Positions 23,899 through 34,406 of a stretch of 64,000 nt of DNA are shown piece after piece; the first letter of the stretch is position 1; each line of letters starts with the position of its first letter. Location of the stretch: the NCBI GenBank assembly GCA_024449915.1, contig JAMZAV010001809.1, positions 1 to 64,000 on the forward strand, in the 5' to 3' direction. The notes below the pieces were generated by a model, which had not been told where the DNA came from, ran no database searches, and saw nothing but the letters and a program-made list of their open reading frames with translations. Made by a program: the position numbers and the translations under genes. The DNA is from Sweltsa coloradensis (Eukaryota > Arthropoda > Insecta > Plecoptera > Chloroperlidae).

Positions 23899-24703
23899 AT
23901 CTCATTACTTTTTCAAGTTCCATTACAAAATTATTTGTTAAAATATAATATTTTTATCAAAGTTGATTTAATTTTTATGGTATTAGCAATAACAATAGGA
24001 TGTAAAATATCTAGGCCCGGATTCATGTACATCCTGGGTATAGGTGGTATAACCATGGTATAACGACGGTATAAGGACTGGTTAAGTCTAGGCAACTCAC
24101 ATCCAATTAAAACTTTCCCATGTAACAACAAACACACAACTAATGTTATTTTACACCTATTTCACTGCAGCCACAGCCATGTAAATCATCAGATAATCAA
24201 AAGAATATTGAAAATTTTCACCATCTTTTGTTTTACATTTTCATTAAAAGTGACAGGAGATTGCGTGAGCTTATTTAAAGAAGAGAAAAGGCTTATTAGT
24301 TATTATTGCCGTAAATTTTGGAATAGACTAGGACTATCATACCATTGTTTATCTGCATTAGGCTTTTAGTTATCAAAACTGGTTATTTGTGCGGGAAGTG
24401 TGTCAGAACTAAGTTGTGCTGGCCTAGGGTTGGCTAAGAAAGGCCTAGGGCTTGTCAAACATGTAATGTAAGTATTTTTTTATCTAGTCCTATAGCCTAA
24501 TGGAACTTTAGACCTACACTGTTGTATTTTAAATAATTTTCTACATCTGGGCCTAGGCCAGGGATGGTTTCTGATTTGTTTTATGAGAGTATAATGACAA
24601 CTTTTCTCGTTTCACACATAGAAGCAAAATTTAAAATGTCCGCCATTTGTTTACGTATCGCACTTTCCCGCCTAACTCTGTTTATACCGTCAACAAGTGT
24701 CAA

Positions 24704-24887
24704 GTAACTATGGTTACTTGTTGATTGTATGCCTAGTGTATAAGGCTTATTTTAAAACCTTTATTTGGAAGCCTTCCAACAAACTTTTTCAACTTTTTTT
24801 TCAAAAGAGACTATATTTCTATAACCTTAATGTCCATGTAAAATATGAACATTGTAGTCCCACCCGTCTGGTCAGAATCACGAGCCG
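24704..24887 (+). mobile_element. Fragment of a GGATGAGC-family element
   Basis: The segment containing TTAATGTCCATGTAAAATAT and CCACCCGTCTGGTCAGAATC matches the centre of copies A, E and F. Both ends of the element are missing. Confidence 0.75.
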
Positions 24888-24900
24888 ACGTATTAGATGT

Positions 24901-24931
24901 TAGCAGTAGTAGCAGTAGCAGTAGTAGCAGC
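24901..24931. repeat. AGC/AGT trinucleotide microsatellite
   Basis: About ten interspersed AGC and AGT triplets abut the truncated end of the family fragment. Confidence 0.9.
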
Positions 24932-25769
24932 TTACATCTTAAAAAGTGATTTTGAGCATGTTTCAAGCCATTTTTTTTACCAAGAAGGAATAATCGTACC
25001 CCAATAAAATTTGGCATGTGTTAGCAGGCAACTAAACACCACGATACAGATAGTTTTCAAGTTCACATCACGTTACATGACGGCTGGGTAACACCTCAAA
25101 ATTACCCCAACTCTGCTTGGTGTATAAGGTGCTTGAGTGTGTAGCGCACTGCGGCTTGGCTGCGGCGCCCTAACGGGCACCTAGATTGCCGCGCGGCTTT
25201 AGCCGCGCGATCAGAGCCGCTTGTTCAAATTCCTATGCCACGACTCTTGTTTCAGTCGCCACGTGATTAGCATGGAGGAAACGCTGTTGGTAGCATATTT
25301 TCTTGAAGAAGAGGAAGAGGAATAATTGTTACTAAATATGCTAAATCAATTAAAAAGAAGTGACCCTAAACTAATGTACTTGGCGAGGGAGGAGGAGGGA
25401 TTTCAAAGTATTCTAATACAGAGACATCTTTTGGACGATGCATCAGTGTTTAGGAAATTTTTTCCGCTTGAATATTGACCAGTTCAATTACGTTTTGTCA
25501 CTCAGCTTCACGAAAACAAACAATAGTTCTATTATTTAACATAGGAAAACACTTCCGATCGCGTGGCGGCTGCGGCTAGACTGCTCCATGGAGCAGTCGA
25601 GTCGTCCGGCTCAAGCCGTCTCATAAGAGCCGCGTCAGTCGCGCGGCTACAGACGCGTCATAGGAACGGGTTCCATTCATTCACCTATAAAGCAGTGTGA
25701 CTCACAGCCGCGCGTCTACAGCCGCGCGGCTACAGTCGTATCAGCCGTCGCATAGGAATCCGACCTTTA

Positions 25770-27612
25770 CGTGACACGTCATTGTAGTAAACAGCATACT
25801 GCATAACATTCAGATGTAAAGAACATTTTGGCCTAATTAAAAAAAGGGAAGGGCGCCTGAAACCAGCTCGGAAAAGCTAATCTAGACATAGAATTGGTAT
25901 TTTTTATATGCTTTCATTTTTTACAGTATTATAAATTATGACGTTTTTAGATGTAAAAAAAGTATTTTTTTCGATTTGGGTGTCCCGGAAATTTAAATCG
26001 CTAAAACGGAAATGAATGTTGAAGAAAAACGGTTTGTTAGAATGATATGAAATTTAAACCACGTTTTTGTAGTTCTTTTACAAGTGACCTGAAATAAGTT
26101 TCATTACATTATCTTTATTAGTTTATTTATTTTGATTTTTTTAGTGTACCACTGAAAACGTGAATCAAAGTCGCTTGTGTTCAGCCCATCGTAAATAGAT
26201 CAAATGGGAGAGAAATGTGGCATATTTTACTTTCACCCTATGTGTGGAACCCTCAGCTTTGATTTCCACCTAACAACTTGTCTGTATCACCAATAGTGGC
26301 TTCTACACATTCATTGACCTGCCGTCATGTAAATCCCTCCAAAAATCGCCTCGCGTCTCGGCAACCGATCAGCTCGCGACTGAACGATGGCGTTGCGGTG
26401 GCAATCTCGGGAACTCTTGTCGAGTGGCTGGCGAGCAAAGATCCGGTGAGCTTCGGATAGCGCGCGGTTTGATTCGTTATCTCAAGTGTCAGCGATTGTA
26501 AAAGGCGCATCAGCTAAGTCTTGTGTCAGGCGTGTGTATGTGTACGTGTATTGTGCGATATTGCTGTGGACAAGTATTTTATAATATTTGTTATGAAAAC
26601 TGCAGTGGCGTAGGAATGGGGGGGAAGGAGGGGAGGGCAAATTTAACGTGAGTAAAATATTAATCCCAGAATTTCCGTAGTAAATATGCACATACACATA
26701 CAATTCGACAGTCACCTTGGTAAAACAAATATGTTTGCCTGAATGCTTCGTCATTAGATAAAAAATTAGGTTGAAATTTACTAAAATGGGTCACTTCACG
26801 TTCATTTTTTTAGCTTTTAGATCGCAGATAGTTGCTGTAAAACATCGTTTACAGAGTCCGAGTGCAGTTAAAACATGACGAAATAACTGTGGTCTGGTAT
26901 GGTAAAAATCGAAAGAGCCTCTGGCGGCTCCACCCACGAGATCTGCAAATAAATTTGCCCCCCACCAACTTTCAAAACGTTTTTACGCGCCTGATGAAAA
27001 GTAATATATTTTATTATGTAATAACATTTACCGCTATGTAGAGTTATGCGTTAGTAAAAGTAAATAAAAAAATATATATACTATATAAACAATGGGAAGG
27101 CGAGTCAATTCCCTCGTAATAAAGGCTGGTCAAGAAAACGAAGCAAACAATCAAATCAAATCTTTGTAGATTGTACTCAACTGTTTACAGTCTTTGTCAA
27201 CGTATCATATTTCGACAAGAATGTGTGAACGATTTATGAAGATAAGAATCCGTTCCAGTTATTAAATCCAAACAACAATACTGATATCGTACCAGGGTTC
27301 GAACCCGGAACGAAGTACCCGTACACCACGATTGCGTTCTATACGTTGGAAGTTCACGCTACAATCATTCTTTATTGCTGGCAAGTATCTGTTTCGGGAG
27401 ACGAAGAAGACTGTAAAACCGATAACGTAAACAGCTCTTCCACTTGACTGAATTGAATATTATGCATATTCTCTTTTTTCACGCAGCACTTAGCAGTCAA
27501 GGATATATTTTGTTTACTTTCAAGTGGTGTTGGAAAGCCAAGTCAGCTGTAGCTTGAACCAGACTGGAGATGGACTAGAGGTACGAGCGAGCACACAAAT
27601 AAAAATCTCATA
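25770..27612. other. No gene recognised
   Basis: AT-rich DNA with a moderately GC-rich part at 26330-26470 that has no recognisable motif. A tRNA-like T arm near 27292-27308 is listed separately. A run of G near 26619-26640 is simple sequence. Confidence 0.45.
27287..27360 (-). other. tRNA-like fragment or tRNA-derived SINE head
   Basis: On the minus strand CCGGG, TTCGAAC, CCTGG form a five-base-pair T stem with a seven-base loop containing the pol III B-box GGTTCGAAC. A matching acceptor stem and a normal D arm are not evident, so this is not called a tRNA gene. A SINE head or decayed tRNA is the likely source. Confidence 0.35.
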
Positions 27613-27616
27613 CAGT

Positions 27617-28668
27617 TGAGATGCTTACCGTTAGTCCGCGTCCCCGCACTTCGGCTGGTTCACAGTAGACGGTCTGCTCGGTACTGCTCTTCCCCAATAT
27701 AAGTTATTGAGTGAAGAAGTTAAAGATTTTAATTTATAATTATACAGTGGATGAGAATGGATTTGGGAATTCCGGCTATAATAACATATCCAGCAACTTA
27801 TAGTGAACTAGTAATTTTAATCTACGTAGTAAATGAAATATGAATGATAGAAAAAGAATAAACAAATTCACAACCCACAGTCGAAACTTCTAAATTGTCA
27901 TACCTATGTAATGACACATCGACGTGAAAGTAATGAGTAATAATATATAATATAAACTACTACTTAATTTGGTCCTTATGGCTTATCAGCCTAATGTAAG
28001 ATTTTAATGAAAAATAATGTTCTTATGACTAATTGTTCTTATGGCTTATCAGCCTATCTAATTAATATAATTGATGATAAGTATTGTCAGTTCGTCAGTC
28101 CTTCGGGATGCGTGTGGCCGTGACGATATGGGGCGGGGTGAGGGAGTCGAGGAACTATCCTCGGCTCGTGCTCGTTGTTGACGACGATCAGTAAATAGTA
28201 CGAAAACGATCTGACCTGTTTATCATTGTCCTCTGTCCTGTGTGATTGTTATTGTTGTTGTTGTTACTTGGCCCTTGGCAATTGTTGAGTGGAAAGTGGT
28301 GATGCTCGATGGTCGGTTGATGACGTTGTTTGGTGGAGATGATCGGCTAAGATCGCACGACCACCTTTTGGTGTATAGAACACGGCTTTTGTTACAAAAT
28401 TAGTTTTGTATGAAACACAATCACTCACAGTCACAACACTGGGTTCGTGGTTTTTCACCTCCACTCTCAGACACGGCTCGGGTCCTTCTAACCGTTCCCC
28501 CTCGCGTTCGTCTTTTCAGTCCCCCAAACACATTTAAAAACAGGTGGCCTGCTTGGCCGTCTAGACATCGTAAAAAATATAAAATACTAATCTAACAAAT
28601 CACTTAAGACTACTCAAATACCACCCTCTATTAGACCATCATGTGCTAATACAGCCTAAATCATTACA
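27617..28668 (-). repeat. LTR 1 (3' LTR of array, internally deleted)
   Basis: Same ends as the other two LTRs. It lacks the segment corresponding to about 29966-30525 of LTR 2; the deletion joins ATTGTCAGTTC to GTCAGTCCTTCGGG. Confidence 0.9.
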
Positions 28669-28690
28669 TTTTCCCCCCATTGCGAAAGCA
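28669..28690 (-). other. Polypurine tract beside LTR 1
   Basis: On the minus strand ATGGGGGGAAAA lies directly before the TGTAATG start of the LTR, the usual place for plus-strand priming in a retrotransposon. An equivalent tract follows LTR 2 at about 31092-31101. Confidence 0.75.
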
Positions 28691-28734
28691 TTGAAAGCGG
28701 GAAGGAGCTGAAAGGCTTTCGGAATTGTCATGGA

Positions 28735-29451
28735 GCTGGATAGGACAAGTAAGGCTTGAGGTTCTTGACATTGTAAACTCCTCGCAACTTCCCAGTAGTG
28801 GGGTCAAGAAAAAAGAATATTATGTATTGATCAGTCAGGCGTGGCTCAAGGTATTTGGCTTTGACAACCATTTCAGTGAAATGATCAGTCATTTTCTTTC
28901 CTGAATTCTTTTTTAAATTTCCTTGGATTTTTTTGAAATCGCACTGAGCGCTGTTGGGATGTCCCCCAATAGTTCTCAAGGAAACCAGTTTTGAATAATT
29001 GAAAATCAGCTTCTCTGTCCAGGAACGCCTCAGCCCAGGTAAGAGCACTACCCGACATGTGCCCCATGGCTACAGCGGTATGTGCCTCCACTGGAATGGA
29101 ATAGACACGTAAGAACTGTTCAACTTGAAAAATGAAGGTGACTGGGTGAGTTTGGTTGTTTCCCGAAAATGGGGAAATTTTCATGAACGTCTCTGCGCTA
29201 CCCATCATGGCGGTTGGCCATGATACTGGTGGCACAGTACTATTAGGCTCCTCCATTTGCTGGGACGTGGTAGCTTTGGAGTCAGCTACCACTGGGCTCT
29301 GGGTGGCCGCCATCTTGCTTTCTACGGCCGCAAATCTCCCCTCTAGACTAGTTCGTAAGTCCTCGATCTGTTTCTTTAGAGCGTCCATTTTACCTGTCAA
29401 CTTATGCCCCAGGTCTGCTATCAACTGTTCTACGTTCACCTTGGGTGGCAT
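28735..29451 (-). pseudogene. Gag (capsid) gene of the array, first copy, frameshifted
   Basis: The start codon at 29449-29451 opens MPPKVNVEQLIADLG, followed by a short amphipathic helix region (ALKKQIEDL), an acidic/Pro linker and a capsid-like part with FIFQVEQFLRVY and GSALTWAEAFL. This frame ends near 28885. The expected continuation, MTDHFTEMVVKAKYLEP, lies in another frame down to about 28735, so a one-base change near 28915-28990 has broken the gene. The layout, N-terminal coiled helix then retrotransposon-gag domain, fits Ty3/Gypsy gag. No zinc knuckle is visible. Only gag lies between the LTRs. Confidence 0.8.
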
Positions 29452-29467
29452 GTTACTGTTATCCGGA

Positions 29468-29485
29468 GTCCCTGTTCGGGCGCCA
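29468..29485 (-). other. Primer binding site of internal copy 1
   Basis: On the minus strand TGGCGCCCGAACAGGGAC stands one base after the LTR. This is the textbook complement of the 3' end of lysine tRNA. Confidence 0.9.
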
Positions 29486-29486
29486 A

Positions 29487-31091
29487 TGAGATGCTTACCG
29501 TTAGTCCGCGTCCCTGCACTTCGGCTGGTTCACAGTAGACGGTCTGCTCGGTACTGCTCTTCCCCAATATAAGTTATTGAGTGAAGAAGTTAAAGATTTT
29601 AACTTATAATTATACAGTGGATGAGAATGGATTTGGGAATTCCGGCTATAATAACATATCCTGCAACTTATAGTGAACTAGTAATTTTAATCTACGTAGT
29701 AAATGAAATATGAATGATAGAAAAAGAATAAACAAATTCACAACCCACAGTCGAAACTTCTAAATTGTCATACCTATGTAATGACACATCGACGTGAAAG
29801 TAATGAGTAATAATATATAATAAAAACTACTACTTAATTTGGTCCTTATGGCTTATCAGCCTAATGTAAGATTTTAATGAAAAATAATGTTCTTATGACT
29901 AATTGTTCTTATGGCTTATCAGCCTATCTAATTAATATAATTGATGATAAGTATTGTCAGTTCTTATCGGCCCAATTAATGAATAATATTTACTTTATAA
30001 CCTTGTCCTTACATCTATCAAACTTTACTTATTGATTTGATGACTTGATTAATTGTTAATTCGTTATGACGGCTCTGCATGAGAAAAGTGTCTATACTTG
30101 TGTTCATATCAAGTAGCCCTCCTAAACCAATCTAAAATGCTAGCTCAAAGGAAATAGTTGGTATTGTTGAAGACCAGAAACTGTCAATCATGTCTTCCAC
30201 TTACCAACCCTTGTTGTACAGGTCACTCCAAACTGCATGGACTTTCTATTGCTTTGTTTGTTTGTTTGTTTGTTTCTTGGAAATTAAACATACACTCAGG
30301 TGGCGCGACGCGCGACATGGGCACAGGCACAGCTGACGCGTATTTTGGGGTCACTTTGTATTTGGAAGCGATGGATCAACCCTTCTCTCCATTAGGAGAA
30401 TCCGACAACATAATTTGATGTTTACAACGTTGCACAAAGAGAGCATAGAAATAAGTCGCTCTTTCAGAGGAGGCCTTCTTGATTTGACGCGGACTTAAGT
30501 CGATATTGGAGGGGACTGTACCCCTTCGGGGATGCGTGTGGCCGTGACGATATGGGGCGGGGTGAGGGAGTCCAGGAACTATCCTCGGCTCGTGCTCGTT
30601 GTTGACGACGATCAGTAAATAGTACGAAAACGATCTGACCTGTTTATCATTGTCCTCTGTCCTGTGTGATTGTTATTGTTGTTGTTGTTGTTACTTGGCC
30701 CTTGGCAATTGTTGAGTGGAAAGTGGTGATGCTCGATGGTCGGTTGATGACGTTGTTTGGTGGAGATGATCGGCTAAGATCGCACGACCACCTTTTGGTG
30801 TATAGAACACGGCTTTTGTTACACAATTAGTTTTGTATGAAACACAATCACTTCACAGTCACAACACTGGGTTCGTGGTTTTTCACCTCCACTCTCAGAC
30901 ACGGCTCGGGTCCTTCTAACCGTTCCCCCTCGCGTCCGTCTTTTTCTCCCCCAACACTTTTAAAACAGGTGGCCTGCTTGGCCGTCTAGACATCGTAAAA
31001 TATAAAATACTAATCTAACAAACCACTTAAGACTACTCAAAAACCACCCTCTATTAGACCATCATGTGCTAATACAGCCTAAATCATTACA
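29487..31091 (-). repeat. LTR 2 (longest form)
   Basis: It is shared by the two internal regions. It carries an extra block of about 408 bases (about 30095-30502) relative to LTR 3, containing a GTTT microsatellite and GGCGCGACGCGCGAC. The join in LTR 3 is simple, so either LTR 2 gained or LTR 3 lost the block. Confidence 0.9.
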
Positions 31092-31775
31092 TTTTCCCCC
31101 ATTGCGAAAGCATTGAAAGCCGGAAGGAGCTGAAAGGCTTTCGGAATTGTCATGGAGCTGGATAGGACAAGTAAGGCTTGAGGTTCTTGACATTGTAAAC
31201 TCCTCGCAACTTCCCAGTAGTGGGGTCAAGAAAAAAGAATATAATTATTATGTATTGATCAGTCAGGCGTGGCTCAAGGTATTTGGCTTTGACAACCATT
31301 TCAGTGAAATGATCAGTCATTTTCTTTCCTGAATTCTTTTTTAAATTTCCTTGGATTTTTTGAAATCGCACTGAGCGCTGTGGGATGTCCCCCAATAGTT
31401 CTCAAGGAAACCAGTTTTGAATAATTGAAAATCAGCTTCTCTGTCCAGGAACGCCTCAGCCCAGGTAAGAGCACTACCGACATGTGCCCCATGGCTACAG
31501 CGGTATGTGCCTCCACTGGAATGGAATAGACACGTAAGAACTGTTCAACTTGAAAAATGAAGGTGACTGGGTGAGTTTGGTTGTTTCCCGAAAATGGGGA
31601 AATTTTCATGAACGTCTCTGCGCTACCCATCATGGCGGTTGGCCATGATACTGGTGGCACAGTACTATTAGGCTCCTCCATTTGCTGGGACGTGGTAGCT
31701 TTGGAGTCAGCTACCACTGGGCTCTGGGTGGCCGCCATCTTGCTTTCTACGGCCGCAAATCTCCCCTCTAGACTA

Positions 31776-32105
31776 GTTCAATTAGTTTGGAAAAGGCCAA
31801 ATGGTTAGTTTAGTTTAGATTGGAGAAGGGTTGACAGGTTGGGAAAGCATAGAGAACATAAAGCCCAGCCTGAAGGGCTGGGGGCGACAAAACTTTTCAC
31901 CTGCTGATGACAACTGTAGCTAATTTAAAGTTGTTACCTTAATCCACGACGCGTTTCGTCCTTCTGGGACTCTTCAGGCGGATGGTGGCCACTAGAAATC
32001 AGCTAACTACATGCAACCAAAACTCACAACACATAACCAAACCTGTGGTAGGGCCACGCAAGAAGTAAATTCTGCAAGCATGTTGTCATCATCAGCAAGG
32101 TTACT
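31776..32105 (-). repeat. 330-bp terminal direct repeat, copy 1
   Basis: It starts GTTCAATTAGTTTGG and ends CAGCAAGGTTACT in plus orientation. It differs from copy 2 at only a few bases, for example within the ribozyme core and at ATGG(T/C)TAG and CTA(G/A)AAATC. Confidence 0.95.
31942..31983 (-). ncRNA. Hammerhead ribozyme, intact core (type I, very short stem III)
   Basis: Read on the minus strand: stem I strand AUCCGC (31978-31983), the conserved CUGAAGA box (31971-31977), stem II GUCC/GGAC closed by CAGAA (31958-31970), GAAA (31954-31957), a tiny stem III CGCG (31950-31953) and UC at the cleavage site (31948-31949). It is followed by GUGGAU (31942-31947), which pairs with AUCCGC over six base pairs including one G-U. 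All invariant core bases are present. A stem III this short is a known feature of Penelope-type hammerheads, which cleave best as dimers. Self-cleavage has not been shown here. Confidence 0.85.
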
Positions 32106-32194
32106 TCACACACCATTCATACTGGGGCACACAGTCAGCACAGACAGTAAGGGGGCTTCCCTCCCAACTCTGGTGCTCGGGAGACAAAAAATCC

Positions 32195-32262
32195 ATGACT
32201 TACCCTGGATTTGAACCAGGACCCTTGGCAACAAGAGAAAAGCTGCCCCTCCTGCTGTTGCT
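32195..32262 (-). other. tRNA-like segment 1
   Basis: On the minus strand CCTGG, TTCAAAT, CCAGG form a perfect T stem and seven-base loop with a pol III B-box (GGTTCAAATCC). Upstream GCAGC can pair with GTTGC as an anticodon-type stem, but its loop is too long. It is probably a decayed tRNA or a tRNA-derived promoter. Confidence 0.5.
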
Positions 32263-32391
32263 GGGCAAGGGTGCCTCTTCATTCATACAAAGAGAAAAGG
32301 TTAGAGATAGGAAGGGTGGAAAGTCACAACACAGCACAACCAGTGAGGGGGCTTCCCTCCTAGACTCTGGTGCTTGGGCGACAAAAGAACC

Positions 32392-32450
32392 ATGTCTTAC
32401 CCTGGATTTGAACCAAGACCCGTGGCAACGAGAGAGGCTGCCCTACTAAT
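32392..32450 (-). other. tRNA-like segment 2
   Basis: This is the duplicate of segment 1. Here GGCAGC and GTTGCC close a seven-base loop CTCTCTC, as in an anticodon arm, followed by a T arm with GGTTCAAATCC. The acceptor stem is not convincing, so it is not a functional tRNA call. Confidence 0.5.
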
Positions 32451-32741
32451 TGTGACTGGGATTCGAAAACGAAAGGAAACAAGACTACAAATTGCAAGCT
32501 CTTGGCTATAGCACAAGTACACGTGCTATATTAGCTCTTGGCTGCAGATGAAGAGGTTGAAGGAAAAGACGAGTAGGGTCTAACAGGTTCATCACCTGCT
32601 AGGCCCCCCCAGCAGGACAAGGAGTCACACTTGTTATGAACAAGGAAACACGGACCCACCAGAGGGTGTAGAGTAGGCTCGCCCATCTCGACCCCATAGT
32701 TGAAGAAAGATGGAAAGTGATAGGTGTCAAATGACTTGGTT

Positions 32742-33071
32742 GTTCAATTAGTTTGGAAAAGGCCAAATGGCTAGTTTAGTTTAGATTGGAGAAGGGTTGA
32801 CAGGTTGGGAAAGCATAGAGAACATAAAGCCCAGCCTGAAGGGCTGGGGGCGACAAAACTTTTCACCTGCTGATGACAACTGTAGCTAATTTAAAGTTGT
32901 TACCTTAATCCACGACGCGTTTCGTCCTTCTGGGACTCTTCCGGCGGATGGTGGCCACTAAAAATCAGCTAACTACATGCAACCAAAACTCACAACACAT
33001 AACCAAACCTGTGGTAGGGCCACGCAAGAAGTAAATTCTGCAAGCATGTTGTCATCATCAGCAAGGTTACT
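32742..33071 (-). repeat. 330-bp terminal direct repeat, copy 2
   Basis: Same sequence as copy 1 with a handful of substitutions. It ends directly against gag sequence (CGTAAGTCCTCG). Confidence 0.95.
32908..32949 (-). ncRNA. Hammerhead ribozyme, core mutated
   Basis: It has the same fold as the ribozyme at 31942-31983, but plus-strand position 32942 is C instead of A. The core box therefore reads CGGAAGA rather than CUGAAGA. That uridine is one of the conserved catalytic-core bases, so this copy is expected to be impaired or inactive. Confidence 0.8.
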
Positions 33072-33186
33072 ACGTAAGTCCTCGATCTGTTTCTTTAGAG
33101 CGTCCATTTTACCTGTCAACTTATGCCCCAGGTCTGCTATCAACTGTTCTACGTTCACCTTGGGTGGCATGTTACTGTTATCCGGA

Positions 33187-33204
33187 GTCCCTGTTCGGGC
33201 GCCA
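33187..33204 (-). other. Primer binding site of internal copy 2
   Basis: Identical 18 bases to the site at 29468-29485, one base from the LTR 3 boundary, complementary to lysine tRNA. Confidence 0.9.
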
Positions 33205-33205
33205 A

Positions 33206-34406
33206 TGAGATGCTTACCGTTAGTCCGCGTCCCCGCACTTCGGCTGGTTCACAGTAGACGGTCTGCTCGGTACTGCTCTTCCCCAATATAAGTTATTGAG
33301 TGAAGAAGTTAAAGATTTTAATTTATAATTATACAGTGGATGAGAATGGATTTGGGAATTCCGGCTATAATAACATATCCTGCAACTTATAGTGAACTAG
33401 TAATTTTAATCTACGTAGTAAATGAAATATGAATGATAGAAAAAGAATAAACAAATTCACAACCCACAGTCGAAACTTCTAAATTGTCATACCTATGTAA
33501 TGACACATCGACGTGAAAGTAATGAGTAATAATATATAATAAAAACTACTACTTAATTTGGTCCTTATGGCTTATCAGCCTAATGTAAGATTTTAATGAA
33601 AAATAATGTTCTTATGACTAATTGTTCTTATGGCTTATCAGCCTATCTAATTAATATAATTGATGATACGTATTGTCAGTTCTTATCGGCCCAATTAATG
33701 AATTAATATTTACTTTATAACCTTGTCCTTACATCTATCAAACTTTACTTATTGATTTGATGACTTGATTAATTGTTAATTCGTATGACGGCTCTGCATG
33801 AGAAAAGTGTCTAGTCGGTATTGGAGGGGACTGTACCCCTTCGCGGATGCGTGTGGCCGTGACGATATGGGGCGGGGTGAGGGAGTCGAGGAACTATCCT
33901 CGGCTCGTGCTCGTTGTTGACGACGATCAGTAAATAGTACGAAAACGATCTGACCTGTTTATCATTGTCCTCTGTCCTGTGTGATTGTTATTGTTGTTGT
34001 TGTTACTTGGCCCTTGGCAATTGTTGAGTGGAAAGTGGTGATGCTCGATGGTCGGTTGATGACGTTGTTTGGTGGAGATGATCGGCTAAGATCGCACGAC
34101 CACCTTTTGGTGTATAGAACACGGCTTTTGTTACACAATTAGTTTTGTATGAAACACAATCACTTCACAGTCACAACACTGGGTTCGTGGTTTTTCACCT
34201 CCACTCTCAGACACGGCTCGGGTCCTTCTAACCGTTCCCCCTCGCGTCCGTCTTTTCAGTCCCCCAACACATTTAAAAACAGGTGGCCTGCTTGGCCGTC
34301 TAGAAATCGTAAAAATATAAAATACTAATCTAACAAATCACTTAAGACTACTCAAATACCACCCTCTATTAGACCATCATGTGCTAATACAGCCTAAATC
34401 ATTACA
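33206..34406 (-). repeat. LTR 3 (5' LTR of array)
   Basis: It begins TGAGATGC and ends ATTACA in plus orientation, followed by the CAGT target duplication. Confidence 0.9.

Larger units (their letters stand above)
23452..25766. mobile_element. Non-autonomous DNA transposon with TIRs and TTA target duplication (Harbinger-like candidate)
   Basis: The left end AGGTCGGATTCCTATGCGAC is matched by its reverse complement at the right end, GTCGCATAGGAATCCGACCT. TTA flanks both sides (23449-23451 and 25767-25769), fitting the TWA duplications typical of PIF/Harbinger elements. The right part is full of CCGCGCGGC-type palindromic words; a degenerate second terminus (TTCCTATGCCACGACT) near 25229 suggests nesting. 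No transposase is recognisable. The element also holds a strong hairpin (23483-23898), a GGATGAGC-family fragment and an AGC/AGT microsatellite, so its present 2.3-kb length includes later insertions. Confidence 0.6.
32151..32540 (-). repeat. Two tandem units of about 196 bp inside the ribozyme element
   Basis: GGGGGCTTCCCTCC followed by ACTCTGGTGCT and ACTTACCCTGGATTTGAACC starts at 32151 and again at 32347. The units are diverged and the second is incomplete. Confidence 0.85.
31776..33071 (-). mobile_element. Retrozyme / Penelope-like non-autonomous element with hammerhead ribozymes
   Basis: Two direct repeats of exactly 330 bases (31776-32105 and 32742-33071) flank about 636 bases of internal sequence. 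Comparison with the uninterrupted gag at 29335-29360 fixes the insertion point after CTAGACTAGTT. Each repeat contains a hammerhead ribozyme on the minus strand, as found in the terminal repeats of Penelope-like elements and in animal and plant retrozymes. The internal part encodes no reverse transcriptase but holds two tandem units of about 196 bases with tRNA-like T arms. A clear target duplication is not seen. Confidence 0.8.
31155..33172 (-). pseudogene. Gag gene of the array, second copy, split by an insertion
   Basis: The 5' part (MPPKVNVEQL onwards) lies at about 33073-33172 and the remainder at about 31155-31775, interrupted by the 1.3-kb ribozyme-bearing insertion. The remaining parts are nearly identical to the first gag copy, but one base near 31489 and others around 31360-31400 differ, and the reading frame breaks in the capsid region. 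It cannot give a full gag. Confidence 0.85.

Noticed and set aside
27287..27360. Complete tRNA gene on the minus strand
   Set aside because: Only the T arm is convincing; acceptor stem and D arm do not form.
32977..33291. Open frames on the plus strand opposite gag
   Set aside because: They are mirror frames of the minus-strand gag and LTR sequence and appear identically in each tandem copy.
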